NCBI RefSeq assembly: GCF_030542105.1
Contig: NZ_JAUOFB010000005.1
Span: 62,001-126,000, forward strand
DNA: 64,000 bases
From: Hymenobacter sp. BT730
GTDB lineage: Bacteria; Bacteroidota; Bacteroidia; Cytophagales; Hymenobacteraceae
Direction: 5' to 3'
The position numbers were made by a program, and so were the translations under genes. This document shows, in pieces, positions 45,001 to 52,804 of this stretch (the stretch's first letter is position 1; every line of letters starts with the position of its first letter). Below the pieces are notes generated by a model, which saw only the letters and a list, made by a program, of their open reading frames with translations, searched no databases and was not told the origin of the DNA.

Positions 45001-45613
45001 GGCTGCTCCAGCCGGTCGCTTCTCGTATGTGTACTCCGGTGACATGAACGGCGACAACCAGACGTCGAACGACCTGATGTACATCCCCCGCAACCAGAGC
45101 GAAATCAACCTGCGTGACATTACGCTGACGGCTGCTCAGGGTGGTGGCGTTTACTCCGCTGCTCAGCAGTGGGCTGACCTGGATTACTACATCAAGCAGG
45201 ACAAGTATCTGAGCCAGAACCGTGGTGAATATGCGGAGCGTAACGGTGCTGTTCGTCCATGGCAGAATCGCCTCGACGTACGTCTGTTGCAAGATATCTT
45301 CACCGAGATGGGTGAAAACCGCAACACGCTGCAGCTGAGCATTGACATCTTCAACGTTGGTAACCTACTCAACAAAGACTGGGGTACTTTCCAGACGGCT
45401 AACCGCACTAACCCACTGACGTTTGATGGCTACAACGCTCAGGGTCAGCCAGTATTTGAGTACCGTTACCTGACGAACCCATCTACCTCGACGGTAAATG
45501 GTGTTACCACGGTAAACTCTGCTGTTCCTCTGTCCCGCACCTTCCGCGACGATACCGGTGGTATCGGCTCGCGCTGGCAGGGTCAGGTTGGCCTACGCTA
45601 CATCTTCAACTAA
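42098..45613 (+). CDS. TonB-dependent receptor, Oar-like, with carboxypeptidase-regulatory-like domain (2)
   Basis: 1171-residue outer-membrane barrel, about 120 residues longer than receptor 1, the difference being spread over extracellular loops in the barrel. A signal peptide (SILMLLAVAFSNTGWAQ) precedes a CarboxypepD_reg-like domain nearly identical to that of receptor 1 (KAGAGLPGATVIAIHTP), a plug and a barrel ending QVGLRYIFN. It has its own -7 box and terminator, so each receptor can be expressed independently. Ligand unknown; loop divergence suggests a different ligand from receptor 1. Confidence 0.95.
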   Translation: MKTLLLRLSILMLLAVAFSNTGWAQGTTTAAMNGTITDKAGAGLPGATVIAIHTPTNTQYVAPTNSEGRFNIQNMRVGGPYTVRVTFIGYKDATREGLSLSLGQNQRLDINLSEATTELGNVTVTGQQNPVINSDRTGAATTVAREQIERLPTINRSLSDYTRLTPQSNGNSFGGRSSSFNNVTIDGAIFNNAFGLQSTVGSQAGAQPISLDAIDQIQVSIAPFDVRQGSFTGAGINVVTRSGTNKFTGSLYGFYRDQALVGRKVGDFEQDYPKFRLHNEGFRFGGPIIKDKVFFFVNAERERRNDPPTGNFTANRSDTPPAVGSQTSQASARDLETLRTFLQDKYGFSAGDFENYQLRSNSDKATVKLDWNITQNHRFNIKYNWLQSYADIPPSTSGAINNQRSQSQFGLPFSSSYYTINNNLNSFIAELNSTLGGGKYSNNLTAGFTAFRDFRESSGGIFPLVDIGTQVGRSTGAGLNGITASNSLTTFGYEPFSANNILNSDVAQIGDNFTAYLGKHNVTVGTYNEYYKFKNGFAPNYYGNYSYNSLEDFYASAGYNYDRSTGAYTPLAAGETRPGPARYNLQYSALPGGFPFAEITAAQLGLYAQDEWSPLNNLKVTYGLRADLPFLTSDLQQNTNVAALTFRDGVKINTGEVPEKRVLLSPRVGFNWDVNGDSKTQLRGGTGIFTGRVPFVWLSNQASNNGVQFGSFSTAGSVPTTSSNGTVNPNASIYPFDPSVTAYVPKNASANTAYNLAVTDKDFKFPQVWRTNMAVDQELPGGIIGTLEAFYTRDLNAVYHQNVNLPGSESAPFARANGADNRPIFYTFGAPLTGANAGLVSTTRNYQIYGSVPSSQGGNTAARPNISDAIVMKNTNKGYSYAVTAQLQKAFTSGLFLSAAYTYSDARSVNDGGSIAQSIWRDRSVSGDPNAEALSYSQFLQQHRVIGSMSYRKEYLGHLGTTLSMFFEAAPAGRFSYVYSGDMNGDNQTSNDLMYIPRNQSEINLRDITLTAAQGGGVYSAAQQWADLDYYIKQDKYLSQNRGEYAERNGAVRPWQNRLDVRLLQDIFTEMGENRNTLQLSIDIFNVGNLLNKDWGTFQTANRTNPLTFDGYNAQGQPVFEYRYLTNPSTSTVNGVTTVNSAVPLSRTFRDDTGGIGSRWQGQVGLRYIFN

Positions 45614-45633
45614 GTCAACGGCTTAGTAACTTT

Positions 45634-45668
45634 AAGAGGGCGGAGAGGTTTCTCCGCCCTCTTTTTTT
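45634..45668 (+). terminator. Rho-independent terminator of TonB-dependent receptor 2
   Basis: AAGAGGGCGGAGA at 45634-45646 pairs with 45651-45663 over a 4-nt loop and ends in a T run, 20 nt past the stop. Confidence 0.92.
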
Positions 45669-45689
45669 ATAAAAAATGCAGCCTGGAGC

Positions 45690-45719
45690 TTGCAGATTCA
45701 GATATCGGCTGTACTTTTG
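45690..45719 (+). promoter_or_regulatory. Promoter of the tRNA-Ala gene
   Basis: TTG at 45690-45692, a 19-nt spacer, then TACTTTTG at 45712-45719. This is the best full match in the window to the Bacteroidota -33/-7 promoter. The tRNA starts 39 nt after the -7 box. Confidence 0.65.
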
Positions 45720-45758
45720 TACCACCAAATGCTTCTCGGCAGCTGGTATTTGAAATAA

Positions 45759-45832
<74 letters not shown>

Positions 45833-45841
45833 CTTTTCTTT

Positions 45842-45873
45842 AAAAGCCTGACTTCATCAGTCAGGCTTTTTTT
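45842..45873 (+). terminator. Terminator of tRNA-Ala
   Basis: AAAAGCCTGACT at 45842-45853 pairs with AGTCAGGCTTTT at 45859-45870 over a 5-nt loop, with extra T after. It starts 10 nt past the tRNA. Confidence 0.9.
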
Positions 45874-45911
45874 ATGCTCTTACTTAATGGTCTATTGAAG
45901 TTGATACTACG

Positions 45912-45968
45912 CCTCTTCCCACAAAAAAAGCCTGACCGATGAAGTCAGGCTTTTTTGTGGGGAAGAGG
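45912..45968 (-). terminator. Terminator of cysK, an inverted copy of the tRNA terminator core
   Basis: Long hairpin: CCTCTTCC and a following A-rich/GCCTGAC arm at 45912-45936 pairs with 45944-45968. On the minus strand it follows the cysK stop (46006). Its core (GCCTGAC-cgatgaa-GTCAGGC) is the reverse complement of the tRNA terminator core with one change. Confidence 0.88.
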
Positions 45969-46005
45969 TACCGGAACAAACGAATAGATTGGGTGCCTTA
46001 CGAAG

Positions 46006-46926
46006 TTAAACGAATAGCCCTTCTACAGACAGGTACCGCTCTCCGGTATCGTAACAGAATGTGAGGACGCGGCCACCCTGGGGAATTTCCTCTAGCTTTT
46101 TGGCAACGGCTGCCAGGGAGGCCCCAGAGGATACTCCTACAAACAAGCCCTCTTCGCGGGCGGCTCGCCGAGCCATGTCATAAGCTTCCTGCTGGCTGAT
46201 CTGAATGGTGCCGTCCAGCACTTCCCGATGCAGGTTTCCGGGAATAAAGCCAGCTCCGATACCTTGTAATGGATGCGGCCCTGGTGCACCACCGCTGATA
46301 ACCGGTGAAAGCTCCGGCTCTACCGCAAACACTTTTAGGTTAGGGAATTTTGGCTTGAGCACCTCCGCCACGCCGGTGAGGTGGCCACCGGTGCCTACAC
46401 CCGTAATATAATAGTCGAAGCCATCGGGCGCATCCCGCAGAATTTCGGCGGCGGTGGTTTCGATATGGACTTTCACGTTGGCCGGGTTATCGAACTGCAT
46501 GGGCATCCAGGTGCCAGGCGTGTTCTGAACAATTTCCTGAGCCCGCTCGATAGCACCTTTGGTGCCTTTCTCGCGGGGAGTTAGTTCCAGTTCGGCTCCG
46601 AAAGCAGCCATCAGTCGGCGGCGCTCAATGGACATCGATTCCGGCATGACAATAGTAATCTTGTAGCCTTTCACGGCCGCTACCATAGCCAGCCCTACGC
46701 CCGTATTGCCGGAAGTAGGCTCCACAATGGTCATCCCCTGGATGAGGGTGCCATCCTGCTCTGCCTGCTCTACCATGGCCAGAGAAATCCGGTCTTTAAT
46801 GCTACCGCCGGGGTTGGCACGTTCCAGCTTCATCCAGACTTCTACATCGGGGCGGTGTGCAAAGAGGCGGTTCAGGCGCAACAGCGGGGTGTTGCCAATA
46901 GTATCCAGAATGGTGTTTACTTTCAT
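46006..46926 (-). CDS. cysK: Cysteine synthase (O-acetylserine sulfhydrylase)
   Basis: 306-residue PLP enzyme converting O-acetylserine and sulfide to cysteine. PLP Lys is K44 in [15 protein letters not shown] at 71-76 binds the substrate carboxylate; [16 protein letters not shown] binds the phosphate. Length and motifs are of CysK type. It lies downstream of cysE on the same strand (79 bases between), the usual arrangement for a cysteine-synthase complex, in which the CysE C-terminus ending FSI could insert into the CysK active site. Confidence 0.96.
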   Translation of the reverse strand: MKVNTILDTIGNTPLLRLNRLFAHRPDVEVWMKLERANPGGSIKDRISLAMVEQAEQDGTLIQGMTIVEPTSGNTGVGLAMVAAVKGYKITIVMPESMSIERRRLMAAFGAELELTPREKGTKGAIERAQEIVQNTPGTWMPMQFDNPANVKVHIETTAAEILRDAPDGFDYYITGVGTGGHLTGVAEVLKPKFPNLKVFAVEPELSPVISGGAPGPHPLQGIGAGFIPGNLHREVLDGTIQISQQEAYDMARRAAREEGLFVGVSSGASLAAVAKKLEEIPQGGRVLTFCYDTGERYLSVEGLFV

Positions 46927-47005
46927 GAGCTATGCTTCAGTGTAAATGGTGTCAGATAGAAGAATGGATAAAAACGCTGGCCCCGGGCATGGGGCAGGAT
47001 TCTGC

Positions 47006-47836
47006 TCAGATCGAAAATGTAAAGTCGGCAGTGGGGTCTTCCGTACGGGTGACATGAATCTGGGCGCGGTGGTACACCCTGGAATGGGAGGGTACACTTT
47101 CCGTTAGCCAGACATTTCCTCCAATAATACTGTGGCTACCAACTACCGTGCTGCCTCCCAGAATAGTAGCGCCGGCATAAATAACTACGTAATCTTCAAT
47201 GGTGGGGTGCCGCTTGATGTTGGCCAGCTCCTTTGTTACACTGAGTGCCCCCAGGGTAACGCCCTGAAAAATCTTTACATGCCGCCCAATTACGGCTGTC
47301 TCGCCAATAACTAATCCGGTACCATGGTCGATGCAGAAGGAGGAGCCAATCTGTGCGCCGGGGTGAATATCAATACCGGTACGGGCGTGGGCGTACTCAC
47401 TGAGCACGCGTGGCAGTAAAGCAATTTTTAGTTGATGCAGAGCATGTGCCAGCCGGTATAAGGCAATGGCATAAAACCCCGGATAAGTACGCACTACTTC
47501 AGTTTGCCCCTGCGCGGCCGGATCGGCAGCCACAATGGCGGCCGCATCCTGCAGCAGCAACTGGTGCAACGCCGGCAGGCGGCTAAACAGATGCGTGGCG
47601 GTTTCCCGGGCTATATCGGGTGCCATAGGCAAAGCCGTCAGAATAGCTGCTAGCTGCAACTGCAGCTGCTCCAGCGTAGAATCAATGGCCTCTTCCGTAG
47701 GTAAAGAATGCTCAGCACGCTCCGGAAACAGTACATTCAGTACCTGCTCAGCTAATTGGCATAGGGCCTCTCCCGGCACGGGAGCAGCGACCTGTTGATG
47801 AGCCTGAGCAAGCGTGCGAATAAACGACGAATCCAT
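47006..47836 (-). CDS. cysE: Serine O-acetyltransferase
   Basis: 276-residue left-handed beta-helix acetyltransferase using acetyl-CoA and serine. The N-terminal helical domain (1-140) is followed by hexapeptide repeats: TGIDIHPGAQIGSSFCIDHGTGLVIGETAVIG, with catalytic H171 in DHGTG, and VTLGALSV. The C-terminus ends TFSI, and a terminal Ile is the residue that binds CysK in known cysteine synthase complexes. It is the first gene of a likely cysE-cysK unit and controls entry into cysteine synthesis, in other bacteria by cysteine feedback. Confidence 0.96.
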   Translation of the reverse strand: MDSSFIRTLAQAHQQVAAPVPGEALCQLAEQVLNVLFPERAEHSLPTEEAIDSTLEQLQLQLAAILTALPMAPDIARETATHLFSRLPALHQLLLQDAAAIVAADPAAQGQTEVVRTYPGFYAIALYRLAHALHQLKIALLPRVLSEYAHARTGIDIHPGAQIGSSFCIDHGTGLVIGETAVIGRHVKIFQGVTLGALSVTKELANIKRHPTIEDYVVIYAGATILGGSTVVGSHSIIGGNVWLTESVPSHSRVYHRAQIHVTRTEDPTADFTFSI

Positions 47837-48004
47837 AAGAACAATAGCAAATCAACGCGTAAGAATACGGCTACACCGAGGACAGAGCGTACATAACTCT
47901 GGCCTAACCCGAAGGTTTAGCGGAGAGTAACCGCACACCTCCGCTGCGCGTTAGATTGGAAATATAGTATCTGGTCTTTCATATTCACCATATCAGTACC
48001 TTTT

Positions 48005-48346
48005 ATGGCCGACACCACCATCACCAAAGTTGATTCCGCCTACTCGCCTAAGGGCCACGATGGCGAGAAATATCTCGCATCCGGGATTCACATGGCCATG
48101 CGCCTGTGGGAAAACGAACAACCTGCCGCTGCCAAAGAGCCGGCAGCCCGCCCGTATGAAACAGTGGGCTACGTTATTAGCGGACGGGCAGAGCTACATC
48201 TGGCCGGGCAAATGGTGCTGCTGGAGCCCGGCAACTCCTGGGTAGTGCCCAAAGGGGCTGAGCACAGCTATAAAATACTGGAGCCTTTTACGGCAGTAGA
48301 AACTACTTCTCCCCCGGCCCACGTGCACGGCCGTGAGGATAAGTAA
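48005..48346 (+). CDS. Small cupin-fold protein
   Basis: 113-residue single cupin. The conserved core VGYVISGRAELHLAGQMVLLEPGNSWVVPKGAEHSYKILEP contains the second metal-binding His (AEHSY) and the usual G and P turns, but the first cupin motif has Tyr-Glu rather than His-x-His, so metal binding may be weak. The tail PPAHVHGREDK has His residues that could help. No partner gene. Function unknown, possibly a small-molecule binder or a stress protein. Confidence 0.85.
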   Translation: MADTTITKVDSAYSPKGHDGEKYLASGIHMAMRLWENEQPAAAKEPAARPYETVGYVISGRAELHLAGQMVLLEPGNSWVVPKGAEHSYKILEPFTAVETTSPPAHVHGREDK

Positions 48347-48362
48347 GGATTTGGCCTCCTTT

Positions 48363-48408
48363 AACCGAAACTGCCCTGCCCGCAAAAACGGGCAGGGCAG
48401 TTTCGGTT
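48363..48408. terminator. Bidirectional hairpin between convergent genes
   Basis: AACCGAAACTGCCCTGCCCG at 48363-48382 pairs perfectly with 48389-48408 (20 bp, 6-nt loop). No strong T run. It lies between the cupin gene and the PAP2 gene. Confidence 0.75.
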
Positions 48409-48431
48409 ACTAAGCAGTAAGGTTTATCCCA

Positions 48432-49268
48432 TTAGCGCAGACTGAGTACTACCCGCACACCAGTAGCATCCAGACTTTGCCAGGGTGTGGCCGATACATG
48501 CCCAATAGAACGGCCCGGGTTTGGCTTGTGTCCCCAACGGTTGCGGTGCGTGAGGTAGCCTAAGTGCGCTGAGAGAATACCGATACCGGCTCCGGCCACC
48601 ACGTCGCTTTGCCAATGGCGGTTGTTAAGCATGCGCAAAGCAGCCACACTGGTAGCCAAGGTATAAGCTCCCACACCGTACCACTGGCTTTTATCACGAA
48701 ACTCGGTGTGGACAATGCTGGCCGCCAGAAAGGCCTGGGCTGTGTGGCCTGAGGGAAAAGACTGCATATTGGAACCATCGGGCCGACGAATGTGCGTGGT
48801 GTATTTCAGGGCCATAACGGCCGCTCCGAATATCAACTCCGACTTGATCACTACCAAAGCCATGTTCAGCCGGTCGTTGTGCGATTCTACGCCGGCCAGC
48901 GTAGTAGCGGCTAGTTCCAGGTAAGGTGCTAGCACCAGGTAATCATCTACGTGAGTATGGAAGTTGGGGAATTGGCGGTGCAGGTCGCGCTGTGCATCGT
49001 AGCTGCTGTATAGGCCATTGCCATTAATGGTAGTGAGGCCATACCCTATCAGTAATGCCGGAATGGCAGTGGCGCGCACCACCTTGGTCTGATACCAGCG
49101 ATTCGCCTTTCCGGGAACTTCGTACTTGTGCACCGAGTCGGCTGGGGCGGTAGTTTGGGCATTAGCTGGTATGGGGCTTAAGCCAATGCTAAACCAAACC
49201 AGAATAATGGCGCAGTAAGACTGCCAGTGAGAGCCAAGAAAAGTGGGCTGATTTGAGTTAGTAAACAA
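48432..49268 (-). CDS. PAP2-family phosphatase, membrane/periplasmic
   Basis: 278-residue phosphatidic-acid-phosphatase-like protein. The tripartite active site is complete: KYTTHIRRP at 155-163 (K-x6-RP), PSGHT at 172-176, and RHWQSD with R217, H218 and D222. The N-terminus has a signal-like segment (IILVWFSIGLSPIPANA) and a few hydrophobic segments. It could dephosphorylate undecaprenyl pyrophosphate or lipid phosphates, recycling the carrier used by the glycan locus; that role is inference. The frame starts with TTG (49266-49268), since no in-frame ATG precedes the motif region; a missed upstream start is possible. Confidence 0.9.
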   Translation of the reverse strand: MFTNSNQPTFLGSHWQSYCAIILVWFSIGLSPIPANAQTTAPADSVHKYEVPGKANRWYQTKVVRATAIPALLIGYGLTTINGNGLYSSYDAQRDLHRQFPNFHTHVDDYLVLAPYLELAATTLAGVESHNDRLNMALVVIKSELIFGAAVMALKYTTHIRRPDGSNMQSFPSGHTAQAFLAASIVHTEFRDKSQWYGVGAYTLATSVAALRMLNNRHWQSDVVAGAGIGILSAHLGYLTHRNRWGHKPNPGRSIGHVSATPWQSLDATGVRVVLSLR

Positions 49269-49279
49269 AGAAAATCATG

Positions 49280-49747
49280 TTAAATACCTAACAAATATAA
49301 CAACTCATTCTCATGCTGAAGGGAAGCACCTTTTATGTAATAATGCTTGTCACCTAGTGTGAATTCATACAAATCAGTATTTAAAATTTGCTTTTTAGTC
49401 AGCATTATTTCTGTTAAAGCACAGGAATTAGATTGTGCATTCATACACAACCATGGATAGGTCTTAAAACAGACAAAATCATCTTGCAAACTCAATTCGC
49501 TGATAACTCTATTCATGAATTTCCCAGCTCTTATAACGCCAGTGTAATAATACCCCCACCCTACCACCAATACATCTAATGCATAACAATAGCCCCTATA
49601 GGGTGAATCACCTACTTTAGCCCAAGTGGCAATAAGTAAAATTGTAAGGCTAATAGGCCCATAAAAATATATAGTGAGACGAGCGTTTCTTTCCATATTT
49701 TCAAAATATTGGTAGCCCGCCTCATTTGCCTTAAATACAATTTTCAC
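49280..49747 (-). CDS. Hypothetical two-helix membrane protein
   Basis: 155-residue protein of unknown function. The N-terminal soluble segment (KIVFKANEAGYQYFEN) is followed by two membrane helices (YFYGPISLTILLIATW and YALDVLVVGWGYYYTG), then a soluble tail with three cysteines. AT-rich compared with both neighbours. The GTG at 49747 is the first plausible start outside the upstream gene, whose stop lies at 49770; an ATG at 49696 (MERNARL) would drop the N-terminal segment. It lies 22 nt after the PPIase gene and 11 nt before the PAP2 gene on the same strand. Confidence 0.65.
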   Translation of the reverse strand: MKIVFKANEAGYQYFENMERNARLTIYFYGPISLTILLIATWAKVGDSPYRGYCYALDVLVVGWGYYYTGVIRAGKFMNRVISELSLQDDFVCFKTYPWLCMNAQSNSCALTEIMLTKKQILNTDLYEFTLGDKHYYIKGASLQHENELLYLLGI

Positions 49748-49769
49748 CTTTCTTATATTAGTTGTCTGT

Positions 49770-51767
49770 CTATGGCAGCAGTTCAATTCGGTCAATCCTA
49801 TCCCCTATCTGCAGCTTGCTGACGATATCCATTCCTTTCTCTACCTGCGCAAAAATGGTGTAGCGGCCATCCAGGTGCGGTGTGGGCGAATGGGTGATAA
49901 ACCACTGGCAGCTTTCCGTGTCTTTGCCCGCCGAGGCCAGGCCCACGGCTCCTTCACTGTAGCGCAGATCAGCAAACTCTGAGCGCAGATTATAGTCGGA
50001 GCTGCCCCAACCGTCACCGCGCGGGCAGCCGCCCTGCACTACAAAGTTGGGTACCACGCGGTGAAAGTTCTTCTCATTATAGAACCCCGCTTTCACCAGC
50101 TGCACAAAGCTGGCCACCGAGCCTGGAGCCTGCTCTACCAGCAAGACCAGCGTAACGGGGCCTTTGCTGGTATGCACCACCGCTTTCTGATTAACCGGAA
50201 TTGTCTGCACCACATTCCAGTCAATGGGGTGCGTGGCGGCTTTGGCTATGGGCTGAGCAGTAGGGGCTTTTTTCTCCAGATAGTCAATGGTAAGCTGCAC
50301 CGACTGCCAGGCCTCCAGGTCGCGGGGCAGCACCAAGCGGCGCTGCGCCTCCCGCAGGAACGCAGTACCGGGCAGCTCAGTGCCTAGCGCCAGCTTGGGG
50401 TCCCGGATAGCCTCGGCCGCCGTGCCCATCAACGCTACATCGCCACTGCTGATGGCCTTTTTCAGAGCCTGAGCAAACGCGGCGCGCTTATCTGCCGGAA
50501 AGGACGCCTGGTTGCGCATGGCTACCAGCGCTTCTATTCCATATGTACCCAGCACCACGGGCTGGCCGGATGCAAATGTGGCCTGCTCTACAAATGGATA
50601 GGCCGCAGGGTCTTCGCTTAAAGCCTTCAATAAATAGCCCTTTTCGTATACTGAGCTAGTCTCGGCAAACCGTTTCTCAATTGCGGTCCGGATATCAGCG
50701 CGGGATGGGCCCTCCTGCCGGAGGGCGGCCGCCAGCAGCGTCGCCCGTACGCGCCAGGGAGCTGTTTTATTGGCTTTATCCAGAAACAGGGTGCCAGGCT
50801 CCCCGGTAGCATGGACCAGAAAGAACTCGGCGGCTGTTAGAGCTACGTGTTCTTCGCTATCGGCCAGGGCATCCCAGGCAGCTTCCTTTACCGGGACGTA
50901 CATGGCTTTCGTCATGGCACGCAGGGCACTTAGCCGCACCCGGTAGTCTTTATCCCGCCGAGCCAGCGCAGCCAGCGTGGCGGGCACTTCAGGAGCATTT
51001 ACCTTGCCCAAGGCCAACGTTGCGGCAGCCCGTACGGCATAGTCAGGGTCGGTTTGGCAGGCTTTGGTAATTTGAGCGGCAAAGGGAGTCAGGTTGAGGT
51101 TGCGGATGCGAGCCAGGGTGTTGGCCGCTGCCAGGCGGGCCCGGTAAGGCGTAGGCATGGCCAACAGCTGCACCACGCGGGTAACAGCTGCATCCGAGGT
51201 AATACCTCGCAGCCCCGCCCGATACAGGCCCCATGCCTGCCCTACCTGGGCGCTGGTGTCCTGCAGCAATGGGGCGGGCAGCCGCACCAGTGTTTCAAAC
51301 GATGCGCGGGAGGTACTACGCCCCAGGGCTTCCAGCACGTAGCGCCGCACTGCCCGGTCGGACTCGGTGGTGATGCGGGCGGCTAGAGCTTCCTGGCCGG
51401 CGGTAGTATCAGCTGTTTGTCCTAGCGCGAAGGCGGCAGCCCGGCGCACGGAGGCATCAGGGTCAGCGGATAGCAACCGGGCCAGTGCCGGCACGGCCGT
51501 ACGGTCCTGCACGGAGGCAAAAGCCAGCGCGGCCTCTCGGCGGTAAAGAGCTTCCGGGCGCTCCAAAAAAGGGAGCAGCGTACTGGTGCTGCGCTCATCC
51601 TGAGCTGTAGCTATCTGCCGCAGCGTAGCATCAGCATACTTATTGGGAGGGCCAGGAGGCGCGGAATTCGCGGAGCTGGAAACCGGAACACGGGGGGCGC
51701 AGGCCGTTAGGCACAGGAGCAGGGCAGCGGCAAAAGTAGCCCGGGAGGAGCAGGTAGGGAGGTGCAT
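49770..51767 (-). CDS. HEAT-repeat/cyclophilin fusion lipoprotein (peptidyl-prolyl isomerase)
   Basis: 665-residue secreted protein. MHLPTCSS begins a signal peptide with the lipobox LTAC (C23). Residues about 50-500 are alternating helices of HEAT type (SADPDASVRRAAAFALGQ; TDPDYAVRAAATLALGKV; RDKDYRVRLSALRAM). The last 150 residues are a cyclophilin: FHRVVPNFVVQGG, the active-site and CsA-pocket block CQWFITHSPTPHLDGRYTIF. It probably assists folding of periplasmic or outer-membrane proteins while the HEAT part binds a partner. The frame is open 113 codons further upstream, but that part is a shadow overlapping the divergent gene. Confidence 0.92.
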   Translation of the reverse strand: MHLPTCSSRATFAAALLLCLTACAPRVPVSSSANSAPPGPPNKYADATLRQIATAQDERSTSTLLPFLERPEALYRREAALAFASVQDRTAVPALARLLSADPDASVRRAAAFALGQTADTTAGQEALAARITTESDRAVRRYVLEALGRSTSRASFETLVRLPAPLLQDTSAQVGQAWGLYRAGLRGITSDAAVTRVVQLLAMPTPYRARLAAANTLARIRNLNLTPFAAQITKACQTDPDYAVRAAATLALGKVNAPEVPATLAALARRDKDYRVRLSALRAMTKAMYVPVKEAAWDALADSEEHVALTAAEFFLVHATGEPGTLFLDKANKTAPWRVRATLLAAALRQEGPSRADIRTAIEKRFAETSSVYEKGYLLKALSEDPAAYPFVEQATFASGQPVVLGTYGIEALVAMRNQASFPADKRAAFAQALKKAISSGDVALMGTAAEAIRDPKLALGTELPGTAFLREAQRRLVLPRDLEAWQSVQLTIDYLEKKAPTAQPIAKAATHPIDWNVVQTIPVNQKAVVHTSKGPVTLVLLVEQAPGSVASFVQLVKAGFYNEKNFHRVVPNFVVQGGCPRGDGWGSSDYNLRSEFADLRYSEGAVGLASAGKDTESCQWFITHSPTPHLDGRYTIFAQVEKGMDIVSKLQIGDRIDRIELLP

Positions 51768-51876
51768 ACGCAGCCAAAGTAGCCAAATTCTCGGGAGCCT
51801 GCCACTGGCGGGCAGGCTTCGGCGTGGTTTTAGCTGAGCGCAGACAAATCCGGTCTGCTCCTTACCTTCGTCCTCT

Positions 51877-52794
51877 ATGAACTCTTCCCTACTCCGTCGT
51901 TGTACGCTGCCCGTTCTGGGCCTGCTGCTGGCTGCTGCCTCCTGTACTGCTCCGCGTTCTGTTATCCACTCGGGTAAGGTTACGCCCCGGGGGCAGTTTA
52001 AAGTGGGCGGTGATGTTATTTTCAATGTAGGAACCAAAACCCTGAGCGAGCTGGGTAATGCGGTGAAAGACGAAGCCGCCGCCGCCGCCAACAAGGATAC
52101 TGTCAACTATAATAAACGGTTTGAGCGGGTGCAGACCGCGGCGCTGGCCTATGTGCTGGACCCCATTCAGCCCAATTCCGACCTATACCTGCGCTATGGC
52201 TTGCTGGACCGGGTAGACGTGGGTTATAAGTATGCCTTCGGCACCCACGTATTCGATGCCATGTACCAGTTCCTGGGCCCCACGGGCACTCCGGAAAACC
52301 CCGAGGGCGCGGCTGGTGCCACCTATGGTAGCATTGGCTTTCAATATGCTACCCAACGGGCCAAGCTGCCTAGTGTGCCTTTTTTGGATGATGTGGCAAC
52401 ATTCCTGAATTTCCGGGCCACCCGCCACGACCTGATGATACCGCTGGTCTTCAGCCGCTCATTGGGGCCGGAGGAGGAAATTGGCGCGCTGTCCTATGGT
52501 GTGGTTTATAACCATACCTTTCTGCGCTACGGCTTTGAACCACAAAAGCTTTTCCTGCCGGGCAGCAACACCCCAGTTGCCGGGTTAGTACGTCGTAATA
52601 ACTTCGCCTCTTTCGGCATGTTCGTAAACGGTAAGTTTGGCTTCCGCTACGCTTATATTCTGCCGGCGTTATCAGTGTTCTACCAGAATTACGGCACGTA
52701 CGAGCTCCTGAACGGCGCCTCCTCTAAGATGAAAGGCGTCACGTTCATTCCTTCCCTGGGGCTGCAGTTCCGGATTCCGGCCGGGCGGCGGTAA
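51877..52794 (+). CDS. Uncharacterised outer-membrane-type lipoprotein
   Basis: 305-residue lipoprotein (signal peptide, C23 in AASCTAPRS). The body is beta-rich with alternating hydrophobic residues (YLRYGLLDRVDVGYKYAFGTHVFDAMYQ; FGFRYAYILPALSVFYQNYG), resembling small outer-membrane barrels. An Ala-rich low-complexity stretch (DEAAAAANKD) follows the N-terminal segment. I recognise no domain. It is divergent from the HEAT-cyclophilin gene, sharing 109 bases of intergenic DNA, and convergent with the DUF4136 gene 10 bases away. Confidence 0.85.
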   Translation: MNSSLLRRCTLPVLGLLLAAASCTAPRSVIHSGKVTPRGQFKVGGDVIFNVGTKTLSELGNAVKDEAAAAANKDTVNYNKRFERVQTAALAYVLDPIQPNSDLYLRYGLLDRVDVGYKYAFGTHVFDAMYQFLGPTGTPENPEGAAGATYGSIGFQYATQRAKLPSVPFLDDVATFLNFRATRHDLMIPLVFSRSLGPEEEIGALSYGVVYNHTFLRYGFEPQKLFLPGSNTPVAGLVRRNNFASFGMFVNGKFGFRYAYILPALSVFYQNYGTYELLNGASSKMKGVTFIPSLGLQFRIPAGRR

Positions 52795-52804
52795 GTCAGT
52801 CGGC

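Noticed and set aside
51768-52106. N-terminal extension of the HEAT-cyclophilin protein
   Set aside because: The extra 113 codons overlap the divergent lipoprotein gene and have no signal peptide; the lipobox start at 51767 explains the protein.
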